Below, piece after piece: positions 1-13,300 of a DNA stretch of 64,000 nucleotides. Location of the stretch: NCBI RefSeq assembly GCF_033118175.1, contig NC_083701.1, forward strand, positions 9,319,501 to 9,383,500, written 5' to 3'. This stretch comes from Dama dama. Lineage: Eukaryota; Chordata; Mammalia; Artiodactyla; Cervidae. A program made the translations under genes and the position numbers. The stretch's first letter is position 1, and the number at the start of each line of letters is the position of its first letter. The notes under the pieces are model-generated. The model made no database searches. It was not told where the DNA came from and saw nothing but the letters and a program-made list of their open reading frames with translations.

Positions 1-1174
1 TGCAGAACGCCCTCCACAAACAAGGACGAGCGCCTAGCAGGGAACCCCTTCCCAGAAAGGATCCCTCGGGCCGTGTGACAGTGCCTCACGTCATCCCAAA
101 CTGCAGTGACTAGAGCCACGTGTGGACGTCAAGGACGCTGTGTTCCCGGGGAAGAATCTCTTCTCTAGAAGGGATGCCTGACTTCCAGCCTCGGGAATTC
201 CTCTGACTTCTACTTCCTTGGATATACCGCCCTGTTTCCACTGCTCTCCTGACCAAAGAAGACCTCCTCTATCACAGAAGGGGACTTGATCTCTTTTGAT
301 TAATTATTTTACAACTCCAAACACGACTCAGATTTCAAATAATAGTAGCCACGGTTGCCTCACGTTGACACCATTTCAGACTACCATGAAAAGATGTGCA
401 ACGAGGCAAGTTATGGGTCCCTGCGAGGGAAAACCCGACCCTCCCCAGGTGACTGTTAAGTAAATAGACTGAGTGAAATCACATGACATACGGGAAGGCC
501 ACCGTGCACACAGACCCGACAGATCCATGGGCCCAGAAAGGGAATATGAGCTACACGGTGGTGGTGACTGTAGGTGGAAAACATCTTCCACTTCTAAATC
601 TGATAACATTGACTTACAAAAATCGGAAGTTTCAGAATCAGACAATACCAAGATCAAAGGCCAGTTATGTCACTTTTTGAGCGACTTTCACACTAGCTGA
701 GCGACTTTAGCTAAGTTTCATCAGATGAGTCTTGGCTTTCTTAAACGTAAAAGTTGAACTCATAATGTTTATCTGAAAGGATAATTGGGAGGATTGACTG
801 AGACAACACTAGTGAAATGTCTGGCCTAGGTCTCAATGCAACAGAGGCATTCAAAGGTGGTGCCCCTTTGATTATGCTATGGACACAGTGGTGCCAAGAG
901 TGGGCAATTTTGCCCCACACGTAAGAGATTCTTGGCATTGTTTGGAGACAGGTCGGTTGTCACAATTTGGTGAGCATGAAGGAGGTGCTTCCAGCATCTG
1001 ATAGGTAAGGACCAGTGATGCTGCTAAATAAACATCCTCTCACGCAAGGGACAGCCCTCCCAAATGAAGAACTGTCTGTCTCCAGATTTCAGGAGTATCA
1101 AGGCTGAGCTGTCTTGATGTATTCGCATAGCACTGTAGGGCTTCTCTTTCATGGCAGGACCCGTGAGGACTTAC
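1..1174. other. TG intron 21 (partial)
   Basis: Downstream intron sequence running off the window. No repeat or exon recognised. In particular, no segment continues the protein after Thr-His-Cys. Confidence 0.8.
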
Positions 1175-1324
1175 AGTGAGTCTGGCTGAAAGCTCCAGGA
1201 TAAACGGTAGTTCTGCCCTCAGGACAGGGGACACAGGCCAGGCTCCCTGCCTGTTCTTGGTAGAATCCAGCAGGACAGGGAATGCACTGCTCATCCTGAA
1301 AATAGCTTCCTTCCGGACACTTGA
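1175..1324 (-). CDS. TG: TG exon 21 (type-2 modules), last exon in window
   Basis: Residues 1463-1512 plus one base. Short cysteine-paired repeats C-P-E-G, C-I-P-C-P-A-G and C-V-P-C-P-E-G are the TG type-2 (GCC2/GCC3-like) modules. Acceptor TTCTAG, donor GTAAGT. The last T should begin a cysteine completed by exon 22, which lies outside the window. Confidence 0.97.
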
Positions 1325-4300
1325 CTAGAAGAGATCAACGGAGTAACGAGGTTAAAAAACAAGACACCTACTTTACAATGACAACCTCAGAATGCATTGG
1401 ATCTGTGAAATTCCAAAATGAGACAAGAACTCATTCATTTAGCAAACGCCCACTAGGAATGCACTGTGCATGAGGCTGCAAGAGTGGAGGATAAGCCGTG
1501 AAGAAGGTCCACAAGGTTCCTGCTCTCCAGGAGCTGATGGGCTGGGAGGATGAGAGGGTGTCTGACAAGAATGTCAGATGTGAGTGAGGGGAAGCAGGAG
1601 CAGAGGGCATGATAGTGAGGAAGGCCCCTCTGAGAGACGACTTGTGAGACCTGATGGGTGAGGAGTACCCCAGGCAAGGATGCAGAAGAGAATTTCAGAC
1701 AGAGGAAACAGCAAGTGCGAAAATCCTGAGGCAGGAATGAGTTTGGATTCTCCAAGGAATGGAAAGAGAAAAGCCAAACAGAGCCAGCTACTGAGTTAGA
1801 GCTTAGTGGAGAAAGAGAAGGGTGTCATGAGATGAAGTTGGAGAACATCCTTAAAGATGAGCACCCATCCTTAGGTTGCCATGGGAACGTGGTGGAGAAC
1901 AGTGCGGGGTGCAAACTTTGGGATCAGACAGACCCAATAAAGCCCCCCTCCTCCCTGTGCCTAAATGACTGTGGGCTTCTCTGAGGCTGCATTTTCTCCT
2001 CCATGACATTTTATTGTTGCTTATTCACTAAGCCATGTCCAACTGTTTGCAACCCCATGGACTATAGCCCGCAAGGCTCCTCTGTCCATGGGATTTCCCA
2101 GGCAAGAATACTGGAGTGGGTTGCCATTTCCTTTTCCAGGGGAATCTCCTTGACCCCAGAATCAAATCCATATCTCCTTCACTGGCAGGCAGATCCTTTA
2201 CCAATAAGCCACTGGAAAGCCCTCTCTGTAAAATAAGGATTCATTATATTATCCCACTGGAGTGCAGTAGTGATGTGCAGAAAGCATGTACCATAATCCA
2301 GACTCACAGGTGCCCAGTCTACAGGTGAGGGAGTTGTTCCTGCTCTCTCTACACAGGGTGCCCTCCCTCCGTGGGGTGATCTCAACCGCTCAGCACCATC
2401 TCACTCCACTCACATGGCCTCTTCCTCTGAGCCACTCAGTGATGGCGGGGCTCAGACCTGGGGCGTGAGATGCCCGGGGCACAGGATCGACAGAGGCACT
2501 AGCGGTCAGGGTGTTGAGGCTCTGATTTCTCAGAAACCCCAGGTGTGACCCTGGGAGTGGGGACTGGCTCCTGTTGGCACCCTGGATGCCTCCTTCCACT
2601 CCTTCGCTTCCTGCCTGTGCGCCCCTGTCTGTCTGTAGACTCTCAGGACCTTCTGTCCCTCTGGCTCTAACACTCGCAGCCCTTCCTACTGTGCTTCCTC
2701 CAACAGGACACGAGCTGGGAAACAGAAACCCAAACTGGACAGATGCCCGTCTCATAAAGGTTCTAAGTTGGCGTCCAAGAGCTCTGCTCTCCGGCGAGGG
2801 TATGAACTTGGCCACACTGTTTTGGAAAGCTCAGACAAGGGATGGGAGAAAGAGTTTCCCTCTTGCCTTTTTTCTTGGTCCAGGGTGGTGTTCCTGAGTT
2901 TTTCAAGTAACTTCTGGAAGAAGTGAGCTGTTACTCAGGGAGGGTGGGAGTCAGAAGCATGCCCGCTCTTGGGAGCACTGTCCCAGTGCCTCATGCGCCT
3001 CTGTGTACGCACTGCATGTACATCACCTCCCCACGTACAGGAGTTCGCATGTTATGCCCATTCCACAGATGAGAAAGGTGAGTCTCAGGACATCCATGCA
3101 TGACGCCCCTTTGCCCACTGTAAAGGACAGTGGGGAAGTAAAATTATAGACTATGCCAAGCTCACTGCCAGACACTTCACTGTCACCACCTTATGGAAAA
3201 GGCATTAGCACCATTCTGGTCTGGAGATAACTGATGTTCAGGGTCAAGTTCAAACAGGCAGCGAGGTGATACGGGTGGGATCTGAGTCCCATTCTCGCCA
3301 AACCAAAGCCTCTTCTCCACCCACCAATTCAGCCACCTTCTTTTGACGAAGAAATGAAGCCCATACGTGTGGGACCCGCTAGAACAGAGCCCGCGTGGAT
3401 CTGACAGCTACTCTCCTGTGTGTTCATATGCGTGTAGTGTTTCTGAGTAAATCAGAAACCCAGGCCCATCTTGGAAACAGAACGCTGTGTTTTCCGGCCT
3501 GCCCGGCGCCATGCACACCCTCGCTCAGAGGGGAGTTTCGTTACTTCTATGAGTCACATTGTTGATCATCTCTAGTATTTTTACCTCCGTGCTGGGGCGT
3601 TTTTTTTTTTTTTTTTAAAGCAGTCTCCAAGTTCATTGCTGAAGGAAAACAAAACCTGTGCAGCCAGCCTGAATTGCTGCCTCCAAACCCCGGGTGCAAG
3701 TGAAGGGGCAGAAAAATGAAAGCTGAGATCTTTGCTGCCACAAACTTAAGGCCTCTCGACCACGCACAAGGAAACCGTGTTGTGTTTCTCTCCATCTCTG
3801 ACGTCAAGTGTCTTTTCCACCCAAACGAACCCTTGTATACCTCACAGTGAGCCTCCTCCTCCAGCAAGTGGGTCCTCTTCACAGAAACAATTGGGTGTTT
3901 ATCCTTCACTTAAATCCCCCCATGGAACTTGCTGGAAAACCCCTGCAGCCTCAGTTCCCTCCTCCGTAAAATGGGGCCATTTGGCCTATCTGAGTTTGTG
4001 AGTTTCACGAAGCTTTGGGGTTATGCCATCCCTCCTGCCAACCGGATCCCAGGGTCCCCAAATAAGGCAGCCACATTTGTGCTGAAGAAAACTACCTGAG
4101 GACAGGGAGCATCCTTCCCTCCTTAGCCTGCTTTGCTCAAGCCCACCCCTGGCCTGGCCCTGTCACTCTCCAACTTAAAAGTCCCCCATTGGGGGACCCT
4201 ACCAGACCAGGCCCCTTGCTGTGCCCCCAGGCACCTCCACGCTGGTCCCTGCCGACCACCCCAGCTCAATCTTTTGCCATGTTCCCCACACCCCCCATTC

Positions 4301-7300
4301 TCCAACCGCACGAACCATGTGCACGGGCCCCATAAAAGCCACAGCACTTCCTAACTGCCTGCTTTTCCACTAATCTCCATTTCTGGAATGTCCATCACTT
4401 TAGCAGCCTCAACACAGGGGCGCACACACACATACACACACACCACTGCTTGTCTGCTCTTATCCAAGCAGCAATTTCTACTCACCTGTATGACTTCACA
4501 CCAGCCTTCGCTAGCCCGGCAAGCCTTCTCTGACTGCCCTGACTGTGATGCAAAAGGCTTTTCACATGATATTTTAGCTGTCTTTTCACTTAACCTCACC
4601 TCAGCTAGGCTATGAGCTCTTTGAAAGTGGGGCTATGACTTTTGCTTCACTGAGTATTTCACATTATGTGTTTGACACATAATTGCATTTTGAAAGTTTG
4701 GATGGGATGGTTGAAAGGATGGAAAGATGGATGGATGGAAGGATGGACGGATGGATAGAGAGATGGAAGGAAGGAAGGAGAGAGGAAGAAAGAGGAAGGA
4801 AGAAAGGAAAGGAGGAATGGGGGAAGGAAACAAGACACAACTTGTTACTTTAGAAAAAAAATCCATGGAGAACAAGCTCTATAATAAGAACTTGCAGTGC
4901 ATGAGTGAGCAAATGTCCAGAATGGAAATAGAAAATCCAGACAGTTTCCCTGGGACTCTCCTTTAACGGGCCAATTTGGCATGAAGACTGCCTGCAGGTA
5001 ATTCTGAGGGGAAGCCATTTGGCTGGCTTTGAGGCCAGAGGTTGAACGTAACTGACCCCATGGGAGTTGCAAACAAGCCTCCCGCTCCTGCAACAGGTAC
5101 TGCATAGGTCAAGACAGCCCTGCCTACCGGACTAAGGGGAGGCAGACACCCCCATTGGTCCCCCTGAGTCACTGCCCTCCCAGGGGACCATCCAGATTAG
5201 CCCCCCAAGACGGCACACAGAAACCCTGCTTTATCTCCATAAGACAATGCTCTGCTTGTAGCCTCGCAGCTGTGTTCCAGATGTGCTTCAGAAGGGAAAA
5301 GAGTCAATTAGAATAGATTGAGGGATCAGAGGGCGTGATTTCACCAAGAGCCCTGGTTGAGAAGGGAGACTTGTGAATCGGAGGACAGAACAAAAATTAT
5401 GGAACCAGCACAGCTGAGTTGAAATCTCACATAGCCAATTGACAACAAAACCACCTGTTGAAGTTTCACTATGTGTGAATCGGCATGCTTTGTATCGATT
5501 ATATTCTGCTATGCAAATTGCAACCCTACATGAAATAGATATCACTGTCCCTGGTTTCCAGATGATGCCTAGTGAAGATGGGCAGTGTCCCAAGAACCCA
5601 CACTGCGGAAGCGGTGGAACCGTGACTTGAACCCAGATCCATCTGACTTAAAAGACTTCCAACTTCCTGACACTGTCAGTTGTATTCCCCCCACTGCTTC
5701 GTCCATCCCATGAGATTAAAGATACTGAACTCTCTGGACCAGAGCAATGCAGAGACTCAGTAGAGGATGGATGCTATCATGGATACTGGAAAAAACCTGG
5801 GGCTTTTGGCACTGCTTTTGTGAATTCCACTCTGGACCTTTCTGAGCATTTGGAGTAAGGGGTAGGGATGAATGGTGTGCTCAATAATTCTTTGTGAATC
5901 AGTAAAAAGCTGCCGCAGTTGACAAACAGAATGCAGGTTTATGTAGAGCTAAGATGGGCAGACTGCAGCCTTCGGGCCAAATACTGCTCACCTTCTGTCT
6001 GGCAAATGAAATTTTACTAGAACACAGCCTTTTTCTCCCCACTGTGGATGACTTGAGTCCTCAAGACCAAAAGAGAATGGTTTGCAAAGCCTAAAAGACT
6101 TGCTTTGGCTCTTTAGAAAAAAAGGTGGCCACCTCCTGGAGTAATTGCAGCCCCAGCCAGACCTTTCACTCGGCCCCTTCCCCAGGCCCACCCTGGGGCT
6201 CCCACTCTCTGGAGCCCGGTCACCCCAGGCCAGGTTCTGATTCCCGGTCCCTCACTGCTCAACACCCACCAGGAAAGTCGACCTGCACTCCTGGTTCATC
6301 TTTTCCTCCCATCTCCTACTTGACTGTCTGTCCTGGGAGACAAGAAATGCTCATCTGACCATCAATCAAGGTCCCTAGAGAAAACCTAGGCCCAGATTCC
6401 AGGCCACCCCCTTTATTTTACATGAAGGAAATGGGGAGCTGGCACTTGGCTGGCCCCTCTCACCATCTCCGGCCACCCCGCCTCTTGGCTCCGTGTTCCA
6501 GAGGGGCCACCCGGGGCCACTGAGCCTCAGAGTGGGCTCTCAGATCCCCTCATCAACACCACCTGGGGTGGCTCTAAAAATACCCTCCTCCCAACACACG
6601 CACACACTTACACTCACTCTCACATACACACCGACACACACACTCTCACACATACACACACCCGCAATCACACATACACACATTCACACACACCCACACA
6701 TACACACACACACGACACACTCATACACACACACACCCAGACGTACACACACTCACACTCTCTCACACACAGGCACACACTCACACACATACAGTACACT
6801 CATACACACACACCCAGATATACACACACTCACACACACAGGCAAACACTTACACACTCATACACACATGTAAATGTACACATACACACTCACACACACA
6901 CACACATATATACAGACTCACACACACACACATACACACACACACAACACACTCATACATACACACACTCATACATACACTCACACACTCTCACACACAG
7001 GCACACACTCGCACACTCATACGCACATGTAAATGTACACATACACACTCACACACACACTCACATATATACAGACTCACACACTCACACACACACACAC
7101 ACACAACACACTCATACATACACACACTCACACACTCTCACACACAGGCACACACTCGCACACTCATACGCACATGTAAATGTACACACACACACTCACA
7201 TATACACAAACTCACACACTCTCACACACACATACACACACTCACACATACACACACAAACACTCATACATACACACACTCAGACATACACTCACACACA

Positions 7301-10300
7301 CCCAGACGTACACACACTCACACACTCTCTCACACACACTCACACACTCTCACACACACACACTCCAAGTCTTTGGCAGTGGAGCCCAGGGCCCTTCACA
7401 GCGAGCCTGAGAACCCACTGCCAGGTGCTGCAGAGACCCCCACTGCAGTGACGCTGCTTCACCCACCCTGGGGGGTGCCACCATCCACACCTGCTTCTGC
7501 TTCTTGTCCTCTTTGTTTGGGCAGCTCTGCGAGGTGGGAGGATCATGAAGGCTGGTCCCGGAGGACCTAGGGTGACTCATCCACAGAGAACCAAACCGCT
7601 CCTTTGAGTCAGCCCTGCAGACCCATGACCTCACCTCATCTGGGCCTCCACCCTTCACCTGTCAAGTGAGGAGATGACCTGCCACCGGGGGAGATTGTGA
7701 TGGCTAAGTATTTGTGACAATGTCTCATCAACTCAAGGTTCTCTGTAAATATTAGCAAGAACTGTTGTCTCTGGTCTCTGTGTTGAGTTAGCAGCATGTG
7801 ATATCTAGTGTGGAGCTTAGAACTTGGCATGGATTTCAAGAAAGGAGAGGCCTTGTAGCTTTTGTGTGACAACCAATATAAATAATGGAAAAATAAATAA
7901 CTGAGAAACATCTTCTCTCTCCTCAGCTCAATAAAAAGCCTCTGTGTCTCATGTCATGTGGGAGGCAGGCTTCCAACTGTGAGACCCTGGAAGCTTTGGT
8001 AGCAGATGGAACAATGCCCCCAAAGAGGTCCATGTCCTAGTCCCTGGAAACTGTAAACATGTGAAGTCACGCGGCAAAGGGAGTCTAAGGCTGCAGATGG
8101 GAATAAGGTCTCTAGTCAACTGGCCTTAAAAGAGGGAGAGTTTGCTGGATTATCCAGCTGTGTGTAGTCACACAGACAGCTGATTCACTTTGCTGTGCAG
8201 CAGAACTAGCACAACACTGCAAAACAATTACACTCCAATAAAATAAAATTAAAAATAAATATAAACAAAAAGAAATGAAAGAAAGGACTTCCATGGTGGT
8301 ACAGTGGATAAGAATTCACCTGCCAACACAGGGGACATGGGTTCGATCCTTGGTCCAGGAACATTCCACATGCCAAGGAGCAACTAAGCCCATGAGCCAC
8401 AACTGCTGAAGCCTGTCTGTCCTAGAGTCCGTGTTCCACAACAAGAGAAGCCGCCGTAGTGAGAAGCCCAGACACCACAAGGGAGAGTGGCCTTCACCCA
8501 AGCAACCAGAGAAAACCCACGTGCAGCAACGAAGACCCAGCACAACCAAAGATAAATAAATAGATAAATTTCCAAGGGAGCTGTCATGGCAGAGGAACAG
8601 CCTGAGAAGTACAGTGCTTCCAGCTTTGAAGAAGAAGGAAGGAAGCCAAGGGCTGAGAAATGTGGGCACCTTCTAGAAGCTGGAAAACAATCAGGAAACT
8701 GATTCCCTCCCAGGACCTCCGGTAGGAATGCAGCCGGACGACACCTGGATTTGGGCCCATGTGAGAATTCAAACCTACAGAACGGCAGCATAATAAGCGG
8801 GTGTTGTGCTAAACCACGATGCTTGCGGCCGTGTGTTATAGCAGCGACAGGAAACGCACAGAGCTTCCATTCCAGGAGCCAGCAGGCACGGGCTAGTGAG
8901 GGTGCTTCCAAGGCTGCGCGAGTGTCAAGCCAAGAACAGCCCCATGACCTCCACCAGGACTCACCACCCCCGAGCTGCCGTGCCCTGGGCTGATCGCTGG
9001 CCATCCGGGGATGGTGGTGAGAAAGGTGCTGCTGCAACCAGACTGGGATAAGTCACAGAGCACGCACAGGGTGGACGTCGGCCTTCTCCACAAACACAGT
9101 GCAACCCAGGCTGCGGGTCTGTGCTCGGCAAGAGCAGAGAGGATGGATAACCCCAGACACGGGGCTGCTTCCTTCTCCATGCTGCTCCCAGTTTTAGCTA
9201 CTACCCGGTGGGCAATAGCTATATGCCCACGCATACAGCTGGACATCTGAAACGTTTCCACTGAATAAATAAATGAAGGGTTCCCCACTCTGCATGTCAG
9301 AATAACCTCCCTCAGGGCTCTGTGGCCATCCCCCCAACTGGTATGGCCCAGTAACAGCAGTCCAGCGAGACAGGAGACACCTACCACACCCCAGTGCATC
9401 CTGACTGGCATTGCTGGTGGTCACGACTCGGCCGAATCCTTCCAGGCACCCAAACTGTGTCCTGGGAGAGGTGCCAAAGCGGTCCCCTTGGAGGAAGCGG
9501 ATGGAGGTATCTGCTGAGAAAGTCTTGGAATCCAGATGAAGCTGGAATGTTCCACTCTGGATCAGATCTGCAAATCGCCCAGCAAGATACTTGCCTGCCA
9601 AGGCCTCCTCTGCAAGACAAGAGGAATCAGGAGTGTCACATCACTATTCCCGCTGGGGTCGGGGAGGATCCAGGTACAGAGCTGCCCAGAATGTCCACGT
9701 TGAAAGGAGACATAAGCCTTACCCAGTGTCTCAATTTACAGAGGGAGAAACTAAGGTTCAGAGAAGGGGGTTGATTGACCCAAAGTCACAAAATCAGAAG
9801 CACATCCAGGACTCCAGTCCAGGTCTCCAGCTCCCGTTATTTCTGTGGCAGCAATGCGACCCTCAGTGCTTCTCAGGTGGTGCTGATGGTACAGAACCTG
9901 ACTGCCAGCGCAGGAGACCTTAAGACTTAAGGGTTCAGTCCCTGGGTTGGGAAGATCCCCTGGAGGACAGGTAGCAACCTGTAGCAACGGGTAGTAACAC
10001 TCCGGTATCCTTTTCCAGAGAATCCCATGGACAGAGGAGCCTGGTGGGCTACAGTCCATGGGGTCACAAATAATCAGACACAACTGAAGCCACTTAGCAC
10101 GCACACACGCACTGTGACCCTCACTGGTTGAGAATATCGTGACCCACATCACTCATCTAAGGTACACTGTCCAGATGCATGACTGTCTCAGCCTTTGCCA
10201 AGCAACCGTCTCTGAGCCTCAGTTTCCCCATCTGAAAAATGGGCTGGGAAGGCCCCTTTTGGGGTTGGTGAGGATTACAAGAAAGGGTGTGATGGGGCCG

Positions 10301-13300
10301 CTTGGAGGGAGGGTGGAGCCTCCACCTCAACGTTCAGCTTGAAGTTGACAACCCTCCAGCTGCAGAACCACGAGGGTTTCCTAGGAAAGAAGTAGATGGG
10401 CGGGACCCACACCTGGAGCTGGGACACCCCAGCTCGCAATGAATGTTCCCACCACAATGGCTGCTGTGAGCGCAGCCCCAGGCCGTGGATGCCAGGAATA
10501 ACCACTGCATCCATCTGCAGCTTCAAACACACCCAAACTGTGTAGTCTGTTGCCAGAGAACAACAAACAGGGGCCCTTAATTCATAATGCTGGGGCTTCT
10601 CTGGCAGCACAGTGGTAAACAATCCGCCTGCCAGTGCAGAGACATAAGAGATGTAGGTTCAATCCCTGGGTCAGGAAGATTCCCTGGAGAAGGACATGGC
10701 AACCCACTCCAGTGTTCTTGCTTGGAGAATCCCATGGACAGAGGAGTCTGGCGGGCTACAGTCCATGGGGTCACAAATGAGTCTGACATGACTTACAGAC
10801 TAAATAACAACACAATTCATAATGCTATGGCGGGGGGCGGGGGTGGCCTTAATAATTACTGTCACAAGCACTGCAGAATGTCTGAGATGAAGCCTACCTC
10901 CTGGGTTACACTCTGGCATTTTCTGTGAGTTCTCCCTCATAGAGCAGCAGTCAAGGTCCAGCCAGACCTGACCCTGGGCATTTGAGATAGTGCAGGAGAA
11001 ATAGGAGAAGTTCTCACCATCTCGTCAGAAGCCCATGGGTTGTGTCCTACCCTGGCTCAGGGTAACGGTCTTAAAGTCCACTCTACTCCCTCTTAAATCT
11101 TTCTATTCTCAATTCATCCATACCATCATTGCACAGTTCCAAACCGTGTACTGATGGGTGTAAACAGTGTCAGTGGTCTGAGAAGTCCTCTGATTGGAAG
11201 TAGAAAGGGCAAAAATTATAAACCAACAGGGACTCCCTCACCCTACCTCATTCTCCCCTTCCTCACACGTGTCTTCCTTCTCTGTGCCCAGAAAACCAAG
11301 AGAAGAATTAGAAAACATTCTCAAGAGCAGTCAGAGAGTATTATTATATTTAGCGCTAGTCAGCTACGGGCCAGAACTCTATTGCTTTTCATAAACTGCT
11401 CAGTAACCAGCTCCACCCATGGGCCAGGCACGTGGTGGGCTCTCTGGCCCCACAGGCAGGCGCTGGGGCCGCACTGGCTCCATCCGATGGACGGGGACAC
11501 TGAGACCCAAGGAGTCCGCGTGGCTTCAGGGCAGCAGTGTGAGGAAACATACCAACGTCCCGCAGGTCCGGGAGAGAGGCAGGGGGCGCGTCCGCAAGCC
11601 GCAGTTTCCACGTGATGTTGACTCCTAACCGCTCCCTGCTCAGACACTCCACCTTCACCGAGGAGTCGTCACAGACAGGGATGGAGACAGGGGATCCCGC
11701 TGTCTTCACCTGCACGGAGATGCAGGCGGGATTCAGGAACACGAAGCCGGGAGCCAGCTTTGCCGAGCTACGCCGGGCACCAAAACTGGCTTATCTTACT
11801 GTTAGAGGAGGTCCCAGAGAGAACAGGAGTGCCCCTTGACCTGGGAGCTGACCCCAGGGTGATTGGAACTCCCGGGCCCTCCCCTGCCCTTCGAAAGGCT
11901 GCTCTGCACCCCCACCGCCTCGTGGGAGCATTTGGGAGGGCACAGCCTTGAGAGAGCCGGAAACTGAGGTTCTGGGTTCAGAGCGGTTCAATCGCCTGCC
12001 TTCGCTACACAGCTTGTAGACAGAGGTGTCATCGTACATGGGGAAAGGATTGAAAAAGAAGAGATACATGTACATGTGAAAAGAAGATAGACGACAAAAA
12101 ATATGCTTAGAAAAAAAGGTAAAGATTCTCAAAAAATAATAAAAAGGGTACACACACATACAGAGACAAAGAAAGCTCAGACACTCCAAATTCATGGGGC
12201 CGTAATTCACTGGGGAAACAACTTCTGCTGACTGCTCAAGTCCTCGCAAGACTCACACCCAGCAGGACACGAGCCTCCCTCCCGGGAAGCACCCACCGGC
12301 TCCTCCAGTGTGACCACGCAGCCTGGCTTCTTGCCCCACCTAAGGACGCCCCACAGTGCCCACTGACCATCCGCAGGGCAGGCTGGGAGGATGGATGGTG
12401 GCAGGGCCCGGTTAACTCGAGGGCAGGGCTGGGGGTCCACACGAGCCTCACTGTGCACTCTGCATTGTGCTCTTGCAAAGGCAACAGCCCATGAGCTTCT
12501 GTGTGGAGTCCTGGGGGTGTTGGTTTATCAGAAGCTGGGGCGTCGGAGGTGAATGAGAAGGTGAATGAAGGTGCTGTGTAAAAGCAGGGGATTCTGTGGC
12601 TCTACCATTTCTCAGCTGTGTGACTGCCCAACTATTTTAACTCATCACAAAACGGTTATAATAATAGGGTCCCTGTGAGGGCTGCATTAGCTAAGCCGTG
12701 CCAGGGGGTGCACACTGCCTGGCACAATCTAGTGCTCGGCACACATTTGGAGTGGTATCTGTACGCAGATAGAATGGCCAGGGAGATGGCCAGTCCCACC
12801 TCTACCTCTGTGTCATTAGCCTTGTCTGAGCTGCCTTCTCAGCCTGGGTCTCAGTTGGTAAAATGAAAGAGGGTCGAACTGTAGGTTCATTTGAGCCCTG
12901 AGGTTCTCTGCCCAGTGACACTGAGCTCAGGCCGAGCCCTGCTTGTGGGCACATACCTGGATCTGACAGAAGCCGCGGGCCGTGATCTCGTCCAGCAGGA
13001 AGACCTGGAACGCCAGCAGCAAGCCCGAGTAGTCAGCACTGCATGCCTTGCCCGTTGGGAGCCGGAGCTGGAACTGCCCTTGGGTCTGGAGAGTCTGCCA
13101 GAACTGGGGCCCTGCAGGCAAGCACCAGAGGTCAGCAGACAGGGGCAAAGAGCTGTGGGGTTCTTTTGGTTTTTTTCTCTGCAAAAACTAACCCTTCTTC
13201 ATTTCACTTGGAGTCCACAAGTGCTGCCATCTTGCATTGCCACCCTCTGGGTCTAACTACTTCCCAGCATGCCAGCTTGTCTCTGAAATTACTTAGCACC

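Larger units (their letters stand above)
8000..8862 (+). repeat. Old interspersed repeat, interrupted
   Basis: The left part (aatgcccccaaagaggtcc) and right part (cttctagaagctgg to gttatagcagcgacagg) resemble the copy at 30340-30930 in order and motifs, but are split by an L1 3' end and a CHR SINE. Family name not assigned. Confidence 0.55.
1325..9384. other. TG intron 20 (8.1 kb)
   Basis: The longest intron of the window. It holds a Bov-tA copy, short MIR-like pieces near 3050-3260, a GGAT/GGAA tract, a CA-rich minisatellite and an old repeat split by later insertions, listed separately. The rest shows no recognised feature. Confidence 0.85.
9610..11552. other. TG intron 19
   Basis: Holds a MIR-like piece and two Bov-tA copies, listed separately. 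The remainder shows no recognised feature. Confidence 0.85.

Noticed and set aside
85..130. Possible TG exon 22 start near a ctctag acceptor
   Set aside because: The following bases do not continue the protein after the type-2 modules and hit no recognisable TG sequence.
4633..4966. Open frames over 4633-4966
   Set aside because: Low-complexity products of the GGAT/GGAA tract.
6590..7366. Regularly repeated array considered as CRISPR-like
   Set aside because: Units are CA-rich and imperfect with no distinct spacers, and the DNA is mammalian.
6493..7410. Open frames rich in Thr and His across 6493-6873 and 7180-7410
   Set aside because: They are translations of the CA-rich minisatellite.
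8384..9037. 217-residue minus-strand open frame
   Set aside because: It runs over a CHR SINE and an old repeat inside TG intron 20. The composition is not protein-like and no family was recognised.
10275..10622. 115-residue minus-strand open frame in intron 19
   Set aside because: No family match, partly overlaps a Bov-tA, and has no splice or start context.
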